Part shown: piece by piece, positions 5,334-10,021 of the stretch
How positions within the stretch are numbered: the first letter of the stretch is position 1
Layout of the letters: each line of letters opens with the position of its first letter
Assembly: GCA_964646415.1 (NCBI GenBank)
Contig: CAZYEL010000028.1
Span: 1-10,021 of the forward strand
Source of the DNA: VGJV01 sp964646415
GTDB lineage: Bacteria > Patescibacteriota > Minisyncoccia > UBA6257 > 2-01-FULL-56-20
Reading direction: 5' to 3'
Length of the DNA: 10,021 nt
The notes under the pieces: model-generated
Database searches by the model: none
Told to the model about the DNA's origin: nothing
Seen by the model: only the letters and a program-made list of their open reading frames with translations
Made by a program: the position numbers and the translations under genes

Positions 5334-7274
5334 CTACCCCACCATCCCCCGGATACGTCGAATACCTGCCGCTACCGCCTCTTCCTTTTTTATGACGAAC
5401 TTCCCGATTGCGCCCGTGTGGGTTACGTGGGGTCCGCCGCAGAACTCAATCGAGAACGCCTTATCAAATTGAGGGTTCTCAAGCGTTGCGGACTTTGGTC
5501 CCACCGAATAGACCGAGACGCGCGCGGGGTACTTTGCCCCGAACTCATGCTCCGCGTGGAGTTTCTCCGCATCCTCAAGCGCCATTTCGCTCCGAGTCAC
5601 CGGCAGATCCTCCGCAATCTTTTCGTTCACAATCCGTTCCGCTTCCTGTCTTTGCTCCTCGGTCATTTTCCCTTCATATGAAAAATCCATGCGAAGCCGC
5701 TCTTGGGTGATATTGCTCCCCCGCTGCTTCACGCCGGGTCCAAGCACCATCTGGAGCGCCCGCAGCAAAAGGTGATGCGCGGTGTGCAGGCGCGTCGTCT
5801 TCTCCGAGGAATCGGCGAGGCCGCCTTTGAAAGTTCCGGCGGAAGCCGTACGGGAAAGGTCCTGATGCTTTTTCATCTCCGCCTTGAATTCCTCCTCATT
5901 CACCGCAACGCCGCGCTCCTTCGCCAACTCGAGGGTCACTTCGTACGGGAACCCGTACGTTGAGAAAAGTACGAATGCATCTTTCCCCGTAACAACCCTG
6001 CCTTGTGAGATTTTTTCAAACTCCCGAAGCCCGTCTTTGAGCGTCTTCCTGAATTTTTCTTCCTCTTTCGCCACCTCTCTCTCTATGCTTTCACGCGCTG
6101 CGTACGTTTCCGGATACGCCTGCGCATACGGCTGAAGTGCTGGGTGGACGAGCGCGGCAAGTCCCGCTTCTTTCATGCCTAACTGATCCGCATACCGGAT
6201 TGCCCGCCGCAAGAGACGGCGCACGAAGTAGCCGCGTTCGGTGTTCGATGGCGCCACGCCGTCCCCTATCAGGAATGAGGCGGCTTTTATGTGGTCCGCG
6301 ACCACGCGGAACGCAGGGGCTTCAGGCGAAGCAGCGTCGTATTTTTTCCCGGACATTTTCTCCAAAGCATCGAGAATGGAGCGGTGGCACACGGCAATAA
6401 TATCGGGGACGTTCGCCGCCGCCATCGCAATCCTCTCCAATCCCCCGCCGAAATCCACATTCTGTTTCGGGAGCGGCGCGAACGACCCGTCGGGCTTCTT
6501 CATGTATTCCATAAAAACGCTATTTCCTATCTCCAAAAACCGCCCGCAGTCGCAGTTCGGGTGGCAACGCGCGCCAAACTTCGGATCATGCCGCACTTGT
6601 CCTGAGCTGGCTTGCGGTGAGCCCGTCGAACTCGTCGAAGAACCGAAATCGTAGAATATCTCCGAATCCGGCCCGCCCGGTTCCCCTGCCGGCATATTTT
6701 CCGGAACGCCCGCGCGGCTCCACCAATTTTTCTTCGCGTCGTAATAAAAAATCCGCTCGCCTTCTTTCATACCCCGCGCGTAACCATCCGCTTCCGAGCC
6801 GATGAGCACTATTTCCGCATTTATATTCTTCTCTTTGAATAACTGCTTCCAAATCTCCGCCGATTCCGTATCGCGCGGGAGCTTATTCTTTTCATCTCCG
6901 AAAAACGCGGTTACGTAGAGCCGCTTCGGGTCAAGCCCTATCTCCTTCGTCAAGAATTCAAAGACCCACGGCAGCTGTTCTTTTTTGAAGTAATCGCCCA
7001 AGGACCAGTTGCCGAGCATTTCAAAGAAGGTCGTGTGGCGGTTGTCTCCCACTTCATCAATGTCCACCGTCCGGAATGATTTCTGCGAATCCGCAATCCG
7101 TACGCCCTCGGGGTGATTCGCGCCCAAAAGATAGGGCACCATCGGCTGCATCCCGCTCCCTGTGAAAAGCGTCGAGGGGTCGTTCTCCGGCACCAAAGAC
7201 GCCGAAGGAATAATCGCGTGCCCGCGCACCTTGAAAAAATCCAAATATTTTTGCCGAATTTCGCCGGAGGTCAT
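5334..7274 (-). CDS. alaS: Alanyl-tRNA synthetase without C-terminal domain, with a 17-codon repeat insert
   Basis: It charges tRNA-Ala in the cytoplasm. At 646 residues it is much shorter than E. coli AlaRS (876). The class II catalytic core covers about residues 1-240 (STLFTGSGMQPMVPYLLG, DNRHTTFFEMLGNWSLGDYF, then VDFGGGLERIA at 273-283). The tRNA-recognition helices follow (ERGYFVRRLLRRAIRY, 346-361), then the editing domain with zinc-type motifs HTAHH (497-501) and CGGPH (612-616). It ends at RRIRGMVG, where the C-Ala domain would begin in long forms, so mischarged tRNA is probably still edited but the C-Ala domain is absent. Residues 212-228 (SSTSSTGSPQASSGQVR) interrupt the conserved SEIFYDFG...HDPKFG path and are encoded by a dispersed-repeat-like sequence. 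The start lies 2 bases after the toxin stop; no Shine-Dalgarno sequence. Confidence 0.97.
   Translation of the reverse strand: MTSGEIRQKYLDFFKVRGHAIIPSASLVPENDPSTLFTGSGMQPMVPYLLGANHPEGVRIADSQKSFRTVDIDEVGDNRHTTFFEMLGNWSLGDYFKKEQLPWVFEFLTKEIGLDPKRLYVTAFFGDEKNKLPRDTESAEIWKQLFKEKNINAEIVLIGSEADGYARGMKEGERIFYYDAKKNWWSRAGVPENMPAGEPGGPDSEIFYDFGSSTSSTGSPQASSGQVRHDPKFGARCHPNCDCGRFLEIGNSVFMEYMKKPDGSFAPLPKQNVDFGGGLERIAMAAANVPDIIAVCHRSILDALEKMSGKKYDAASPEAPAFRVVADHIKAASFLIGDGVAPSNTERGYFVRRLLRRAIRYADQLGMKEAGLAALVHPALQPYAQAYPETYAARESIEREVAKEEEKFRKTLKDGLREFEKISQGRVVTGKDAFVLFSTYGFPYEVTLELAKERGVAVNEEEFKAEMKKHQDLSRTASAGTFKGGLADSSEKTTRLHTAHHLLLRALQMVLGPGVKQRGSNITQERLRMDFSYEGKMTEEQRQEAERIVNEKIAEDLPVTRSEMALEDAEKLHAEHEFGAKYPARVSVYSVGPKSATLENPQFDKAFSIEFCGGPHVTHTGAIGKFVIKKEEAVAAGIRRIRGMVG
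6596..6640. repeat. Dispersed-repeat-like sequence inside alaS
   Basis: The 45 bp contain CCTGAGCTGGCTTGCGG followed by TGAGCCCGTCGAACTCGTCGAAG (positions 6601-6617 and 6618-6640). They resemble the CCTGAGC-TGTCGAAGG type of short dispersed palindrome that I recall from many bacterial genomes, including Patescibacteria. The sequence is in frame with alaS and contains no stop codon on the coding strand. It corresponds to the 17-residue Ser/Thr/Gly-rich stretch (codons 6591-6641). Confidence 0.65.
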
Positions 7275-7276
7275 AG

Positions 7277-7543
7277 CTATGAATAAATGCCGTGCGTACC
7301 AACATCCAGGAAAAGCGCGCTTGCTCCATTCAAAAACACGAACTTGATACGATACGCATTATTTATGGAAAACGCCCACGCACCTTTATCCTTGCCATGC
7401 AGTTTATGCGTGTGCAAGCGGGAGTCAAATGCGTTCTCCCGAAAAAATCGCTCCTTCTCTTTCGCAGCTTCTTTAACTACTTTCGGGAGTTTTTTATAGG
7501 CACGCTCAAACCCGGGCGAAACCTTGACGAGCGAAATGCGCAT
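7277..7543 (-). CDS. RelE/ParE-superfamily toxin of a type II toxin-antitoxin pair
   Basis: The 88-residue protein fits the RelE/YafQ/YoeB fold in length and pattern: an N-terminal strand and helical pair (SPGFERAYKKLPKVVKEAAK, 9-28), the block FDSRLHTHKLHGKDKGAWAF (39-58), the strand SINNAYRIKFVF (59-70) and the C-terminal DVGTHGIYS. Proteins of this family are mostly ribosome-dependent mRNA endonucleases; H46, H49, R65 and H84 are candidate active-site residues by position. The gene starts 6 bases after the antitoxin stop, with AGGA four bases before the ATG, and ends 2 bases before the alaS ATG, so it is probably co-transcribed with alaS. Whether it cuts mRNA or poisons gyrase (ParE-like) cannot be told from sequence alone; an mRNA interferase seems more likely. 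Confidence 0.85.
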   Translation of the reverse strand: MRISLVKVSPGFERAYKKLPKVVKEAAKEKERFFRENAFDSRLHTHKLHGKDKGAWAFSINNAYRIKFVFLNGASALFLDVGTHGIYS

Positions 7544-7549
7544 GGCGTC

Positions 7550-7768
7550 CTACTCAAGGTCGGCAAGAGATTCGATAATCCTCGTCTTTCCCGCGCGTTC
7601 CGCCTTCAACCCCTCCTCCACAAGCTTATCCAAATCCTTCGCCGCTTTGCCAGTAAGGCAATACTCCGGCACCGCGCGTTCAAGCAATTTCTGGTACTCC
7701 TTGATAGGAAGAATCACCACACCTTTCTCTTTTTGTATTTTTTCCTTTCGCACCACGATGGTAGCCAT
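7550..7768 (-). CDS. Antitoxin of the RelE-type pair
   Basis: This small 72-residue protein (MATIVVRKEKIQKEKGVVIL, then PIKEYQKLLERAVPEY) lies directly upstream of the toxin, the standard antitoxin-first order. The GVVILPIKEYQKLLE segment resembles the strand-helix of Phd/YefM-type antitoxins, which bind DNA with the N-terminal part and wrap the toxin with the C-terminal helix; residues 41-72 are charged and helical (DLDKLVEEGLKAERAGK). Family assignment is by context and weak similarity. It begins at the ATG at 7766-7768, almost at the predicted transcription start. A second sequence closely related to its first 18 codons occurs at 9926-9979. Confidence 0.8.
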   Translation of the reverse strand: MATIVVRKEKIQKEKGVVILPIKEYQKLLERAVPEYCLTGKAAKDLDKLVEEGLKAERAGKTRIIESLADLE

Positions 7769-7775
7769 ATTTTTT

Positions 7776-7804
7776 ATAATATCACGCGAAGATTAAAATA
7801 AAAA
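7776..7804 (-). promoter_or_regulatory. Extended -10 promoter for the antitoxin-toxin-alaS transcript
   Basis: On the minus strand TGATATTAT gives an extended -10 element (TGnTATTAT, 7776-7784). The -35 region 17 bases upstream (TTTTTA, 7799-7804) is weak. A start about 7 bases downstream would fall at 7769-7770, next to the ATG at 7768, so the antitoxin mRNA may be leaderless. The palindrome of the neighbouring terminator lies just upstream of the -35. Confidence 0.5.
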
Positions 7805-7806
7805 GA

Positions 7807-7830
7807 AGCACCGTGGAGGTGCTCTTTTTT
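7807..7830. terminator. Likely bidirectional terminator
   Basis: AGCACC (7807-7812) and GGTGCT (7818-7823) form a perfect 6-bp stem with a 5-base loop. On the minus strand it is followed by TCTTTTTATTTT, ending the 8780-7909 gene pair; on the plus strand it is followed by CTTTTTT. Two more inverted repeats lie between it and the end of the upstream gene: CCCTCC with GGAGGG (7837-7842, 7858-7863) and GGGAATT with AATTCCC (7870-7876, 7885-7891). Confidence 0.75.
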
Positions 7831-7908
7831 GTTCTTCCCTCCTCCGCATAAAGCTTTGGAGGGCATAGTGGGAATTTTGCAGGCAATTCCCTTGCCGATC
7901 GATTTTTT

Positions 7909-8316
7909 TCACCGCCGCCCTTGAATCTCCCGAAGCGCTCTCGCCATCGCTGGGTTTCCTTCTGCGGCATCAAAGAGAAGTGCCGAACGACCCATGCGAT
8001 GAAGCTCCTTGTGAAGCCTCTTAATTCTGTCGAGGGTTTTCCAGAGACTGGACTTCACCGACATCCACCAAAGACATGCGGTGATTACTAGAATAACCTC
8101 GAAACCCGTGAGTACGTTCCACGCGACGTACTCTTCAACAGGAAGAGTCCCCGTTGCGCCTAGGAAAAACGCGACAACACAAAGAACCAAGACCATGCAG
8201 AAAAGCCCATACACCCAGCGCAAGCGCCGCCAGCACTTCTCGCACTCCCCCACAAACTCGCACACATCCCAGAGAATCCGCTCCTCTGGAGCCCCATGTA
8301 GGTTGCCGAAGTTCAT
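7909..8316 (-). CDS. Small membrane protein with two transmembrane segments, unknown function
   Basis: I do not recognise this 135-residue protein. Two hydrophobic helices are clear, about residues 33-53 (RWVYGLFCMVLVLCVVAFFL) and 65-86 (AWNVLTGFEVILVITACLWW), joined by a short loop. Before the first helix there is a cysteine group, DVCEFVGECEKC (C19, C25, C28), which could bind a metal or simply be chance. The C-terminal 50 residues are basic and helical (LWKTLDRIKRLHKELHRMGR) and should be cytoplasmic together with the N-terminus. The ATG overlaps the stop of the preceding gene in an ATGA, which points to translational coupling and a joint role with that protein. A terminator lies about 80 bases after the stop. 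Confidence 0.72.
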   Translation of the reverse strand: MNFGNLHGAPEERILWDVCEFVGECEKCWRRLRWVYGLFCMVLVLCVVAFFLGATGTLPVEEYVAWNVLTGFEVILVITACLWWMSVKSSLWKTLDRIKRLHKELHRMGRSALLFDAAEGNPAMARALREIQGRR

Positions 8317-8780
8317 ACTACCTCCTCCTCAATAGTCTGAACGTTCACAAGACTCACACCGTACCGTTCCCACATGATTTCGAAAAACCGGGTGGTGTCG
8401 CGCTTGCACTCGTTGAGCATCTCGCCCAACATATCTTTTCCCAGATGCATACTTGCGGCGGTACCCATGCACCACCACGTCAACACGTTCCGCACCTCCT
8501 CCGATGTCGCAACGCGTCCCGTCCAACAAATGAACGGCGCACCGGTGCGCTCCGAATCGTGCACGTGGATGATGTGCTGCTCCCTGAACCGAGAGAGGAA
8601 CTCCCGTCCCGGAACGAGGATTTCGAACTCGTGATGAGGAAGTTCGGGAACTTTCTGCTCCCACCTCCGGTAGAACGCCTCGGGGTCAAGAAAAAAATCC
8701 CCAACAACATTCACAGGATGGATTCTTACTTCGAAACAGCGGTCGTTCCCTGGGGTTTCAATCTGAAGTATCGATTTCAT
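8313..8780 (-). CDS. Soluble protein of unknown function, coupled to a membrane protein gene
   Basis: I do not recognise this 155-residue protein. It has no membrane segment or signal peptide. It is rich in aromatic residues and His/Cys: HHEFEIL (49-55), HIIHVHDSE (69-77), CWTGR (85-89), TWWCMGTAASMHLGKDM (101-117) and a Glu-rich C-terminus. No domain could be assigned. The reading is supported by a Shine-Dalgarno sequence (AAGGA about 5 bases before the ATG), by the ATGA overlap with the next gene, and by ordinary protein composition; the opposite-strand reading in this region is Pro/Arg/His-rich and unconvincing. It is the first gene of the pair. Confidence 0.72.
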   Translation of the reverse strand: MKSILQIETPGNDRCFEVRIHPVNVVGDFFLDPEAFYRRWEQKVPELPHHEFEILVPGREFLSRFREQHIIHVHDSERTGAPFICWTGRVATSEEVRNVLTWWCMGTAASMHLGKDMLGEMLNECKRDTTRFFEIMWERYGVSLVNVQTIEEEVV

Positions 8781-8811
8781 GGCTTCCTTTCTGAATCAAT
8801 CCGAATCTGAC

Positions 8812-8841
8812 AGAGCAGCGACTGGTACGGTTGCTCTTTTT
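8812..8841 (+). terminator. Terminator-like hairpin on the plus strand, in the leader of the 8313-8780 gene
   Basis: AGAGCAGC and GGTTGCTCT form a stem of 8 pairs (one G-T) with a 10-base loop, followed on the plus strand by TTTT. No plus-strand gene ends here. On the minus strand the same hairpin has no T-run and would lie in the leader of the coupled pair. Confidence 0.4.
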
Positions 8842-8903
8842 GTTATCAATTTACAAGTGGATAATTTATATCACAAAATATAAAAATGGCAAGTTTCATG
8901 AGG

Positions 8904-8935
8904 AAAATCAAAAGCGCCACTCGATTAAGCGGCGC
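8904..8935 (-). terminator. Terminator after the HAD hydrolase gene
   Basis: On the minus strand GGCGC... wait-free reading: the arms GCGCC (8914-8918) and GGCGC (8931-8935) pair, with a possible inner CT/AG extension, and are followed by TTTTGATTTT. It lies about 30 bases after the stop of the HAD gene, and separates it from the coupled pair. Confidence 0.6.
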
Positions 8936-8968
8936 CGTGAAAACTATTAGCGGTATTTTATTGCATTG

Positions 8969-9625
8969 TTAGGGCCGCCAAATATCGAGATCCAACATTC
9001 CCGCAATGCCGGAAATTTTGTAATCGGCGGAGGAAAAATCCATTCCTCCCGCGTAGGGAGTCGGAATCGCGATACATCTCATTCCCGCATTCTTCGCAGA
9101 CGCTACGCCAACGTCAGTGTCTTCTACGGCGATCGCCTCTGCGGGCAATACTCCGCATTGTTTTAAGGCAAGTATGTACACTTCGGGATCGGGCTTGCTC
9201 CGATGCACATCTTCTCCGGTTACGATGGGACCGAAAAATTCCTGAAACCCGAATTTATCGAAAAACACTTGGACGGTTCTCCGTAAATTTGTCGTTGCTA
9301 TCGCAAGTATCTTATTTCTATTTCTAAGTCCGGAGAGCACAGCGCGAAGCCCGTCCGGGAGCTTCGCAATCTCTGGCCAAAGAGCATAATAATTCACGAG
9401 ATTTTTCTCCCAAATTTCCGCGTGAACGGCAGGATCTATAATCCCGCGCGCCTTAAGAAATTCCGGTATGAATACCTTCGATGGATGACCGGGTATTTTG
9501 GCTTTTTCTTCATCGCTAAGAGGTATGTTCAAAACCTCAAAGGTCTTCACAGCTGCCCCTACATTCACCGGCTCTGCATCTATCAAAACGCCGTCGAAAT
9601 CAAATATAACTGTTTTTATTGTCAT
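8969..9625 (-). CDS. HAD-superfamily hydrolase, beta-phosphoglucomutase/phosphatase-like
   Basis: The 218-residue protein carries all four HAD motifs: motif I DFDGVLID (nucleophile D9, acid D11), motif II AIATTN (T111/T112), motif III SKPDPEVY (K144) and motif IV AVEDTDVGV (E168, D169). Residues 17-85 form a helical cap inserted after motif I, as in the subfamily I group that includes beta-phosphoglucomutase and phosphoglycolate phosphatase. The substrate is probably a small phosphorylated sugar or related metabolite, but cannot be named. The gene stands alone between its own promoter (extended -10 TATAAT) and a terminator. The ATG at 9625 gives the usual short strand before motif I; there is no Shine-Dalgarno sequence. 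Confidence 0.92.
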   Translation of the reverse strand: MTIKTVIFDFDGVLIDAEPVNVGAAVKTFEVLNIPLSDEEKAKIPGHPSKVFIPEFLKARGIIDPAVHAEIWEKNLVNYYALWPEIAKLPDGLRAVLSGLRNRNKILAIATTNLRRTVQVFFDKFGFQEFFGPIVTGEDVHRSKPDPEVYILALKQCGVLPAEAIAVEDTDVGVASAKNAGMRCIAIPTPYAGGMDFSSADYKISGIAGMLDLDIWRP

Positions 9626-9658
9626 AAATTTTCATGGTTCTAGAACACTTATACATCA

Positions 9659-9687
9659 ATTATATCAACATTCCAAAATCCTGCCAG
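9659..9687 (-). promoter_or_regulatory. Promoter of the HAD hydrolase gene
   Basis: On the minus strand a perfect TATAAT (9659-9664) carries an upstream TGA giving an extended -10, and CTGGCA (9682-9687) stands 17 bases upstream as a 4/6 -35. Transcription would start near 9652, about 27 bases before the ATG. A 10-bp palindrome GTTCTAGAAC (9637-9646) lies in the leader and could bind a regulator. Confidence 0.6.
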
Positions 9688-9758
9688 CCAACGCGCGTAG
9701 GCAAACCACGATGGCAACATAGGGGCGTGCCGCGCAGTGTCGTAAAACAACATCTCTT

Positions 9759-9774
9759 ACATTCTTAAGAATGT
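9759..9774. repeat. Perfect 16-bp palindrome
   Basis: ACATTCTTAAGAATGT is exactly self-complementary. Such a site could be a dimeric regulator operator or simply a short hairpin. No promoter that it would obviously control is adjacent. Confidence 0.55.
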
Positions 9775-9829
9775 TAGGAGAAATTGAAATCAATATCGGC
9801 TCCAAATCCATGGGATACCTCGGCGGAGA

Positions 9830-9979
9830 TTAAATCAACTTTGAATTACGAAGCTCGCAAGAAAAAGAATCCCGAGGTTGAACCTTCAGGAATCCCCGAG
9901 GTTCAACCTCGGGATTCCTAACCATGCCTTTCTCTTTTTGTATTTTCGCCTTAGACACTGCGATGGTGCACCTTGCCAT
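9830..9979 (-). pseudogene. Antitoxin-like gene fragment, disrupted after about 19 codons
   Basis: The minus-strand frame begins MARCTIAVSKAKIQKEKGMV. Its first 20 codons parallel the intact antitoxin at 7550-7768 (MATIVVRKEKIQKEKGVV), with KIQKEKG identical and the DNA stretch CTTTCTCTTTTTGTATTTT shared. The similarity stops at codon 19-20, where a 19-bp inverted repeat sits; the following codons (rich in Pro, Glu, Arg) are simply the palindrome translated, and the frame ends at 9830. No toxin gene follows. It is most likely the remains of a second toxin-antitoxin locus broken at the palindrome; a short expressed product cannot be excluded. Confidence 0.6.
9867..9917. repeat. Inverted repeat with 19-bp perfect arms
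   Basis: GAATCCCGAGGTTGAACCT (9867-9885) and its exact reverse complement (9899-9917) flank a 13-base loop. The loop repeats part of the arm (GGAATCCCCGAGG spans its edge). No T-run follows on either side, so a mobile or regulatory palindrome is more likely than a terminator. It lies where the antitoxin-like fragment loses similarity to the intact gene. Confidence 0.85.
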
Positions 9980-10021
9980 TTGAATCCGGACACTCTGCTA
10001 TCGTGAGAGCATGAGAAAAAA

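Larger units (their letters stand above)
9626..10021. other. Gene-poor stretch upstream of the HAD gene
   Basis: No complete gene of convincing size is visible in these 396 bases. They hold the HAD promoter, a perfect 16-bp palindrome (9759-9774), a 19-bp inverted repeat (9867-9917), an antitoxin-like fragment (9830-9979) and very short open frames of doubtful meaning. A possible plus-strand start codon at 10011 is cut by the window edge. Confidence 0.6.

Noticed and set aside
7782..7973. Minus-strand 63-codon frame between the membrane protein gene and the antitoxin
   Set aside because: It overlaps the end of the membrane protein gene and reads through the terminator hairpin; the composition follows those structures.
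8154..8810. Long plus-strand open frame opposite the coupled pair
   Set aside because: It is rich in Pro, Arg and His, has no ribosome-binding site, and mirrors the minus-strand gene that has a Shine-Dalgarno sequence and a coupled neighbour.
8886..8972. Plus-strand 28-codon frame encoding a cationic peptide
   Set aside because: It coincides with the terminator hairpin of the HAD gene and runs into its 3' end, with no ribosome-binding site.
9784..9921. Plus-strand 45-codon frame with TTG start after AGGAG
   Set aside because: The spacing of AGGAG to TTG is only 3 bases, half of the frame is the translated palindrome, and the product is not recognisable.
9973..10021. Possible plus-strand promoter (TTGCCA, 17 bases, TGCTAT) and ATG at 10011
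   Set aside because: Only three codons are visible before the edge, so a gene cannot be supported, although the spacing would suit a leaderless start.
1..10021. tRNA or rRNA genes
   Set aside because: No cloverleaf-like sequence with a T-loop GGTTCGA-type core or rRNA signature was seen on either strand; the GGTTCAACCTC at 9900 belongs to the palindrome.

Overview
The window looks like a chromosomal segment from a candidate phyla radiation bacterium (Patescibacteria, probably a Parcubacteria-like lineage). This is inferred from gene content and protein style: an alanyl-tRNA synthetase without its C-terminal domain, an RNA polymerase alpha subunit without its C-terminal domain, few Shine-Dalgarno sites, and a compact ribosomal cluster. 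I could not run a similarity search, so lineage below phylum is open. TGA ends several genes as a normal stop, so this is not a UGA-glycine code.

Every confident gene is on the minus strand and is read here from high to low coordinates. At the high end (9626-10021) is a gene-poor stretch with a broken antitoxin-like fragment, a 19-bp palindrome and a strong promoter that reads into a HAD-family hydrolase (8969-9625), which ends at a terminator. Next is a translationally coupled pair of unrecognised genes (8313-8780 soluble, 7909-8316 with two membrane segments), ending at a likely bidirectional terminator near 7807-7830. A short divergence-free gap then holds the promoter of an antitoxin-toxin pair (7550-7768, 7277-7543) whose toxin stops 2 bases before alaS (5334-7274).

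Below alaS lies a 540-residue single-pass membrane protein with a probable baseplate J-like extracellular part (3617-5239). Then comes the ribosomal cluster infA, rpmJ, rpsM, rpsK, rpsD, rpoA, rplQ, rplM (3540 down to 1, rplM cut by the window edge). The usual secY-adk-map neighbours of infA are absent; a promoter-like sequence lies just before infA.

The most unusual content is in the gaps. Three gaps of the ribosomal cluster (infA-rpmJ, rpoA-rplQ, rplQ-rplM) are filled from stop codon to start codon by copies of one 90-100 bp imperfect palindrome. Two other gaps (rpsK-rpsD, rpsD-rpoA) are filled by 7-bp periodic repeats sharing a TAACYWA-like unit. A different short dispersed-repeat sequence sits in frame inside alaS and adds 17 codons between conserved blocks. 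Together these suggest that several families of small repeats have colonised the boundaries, and once the interior, of essential translation genes.
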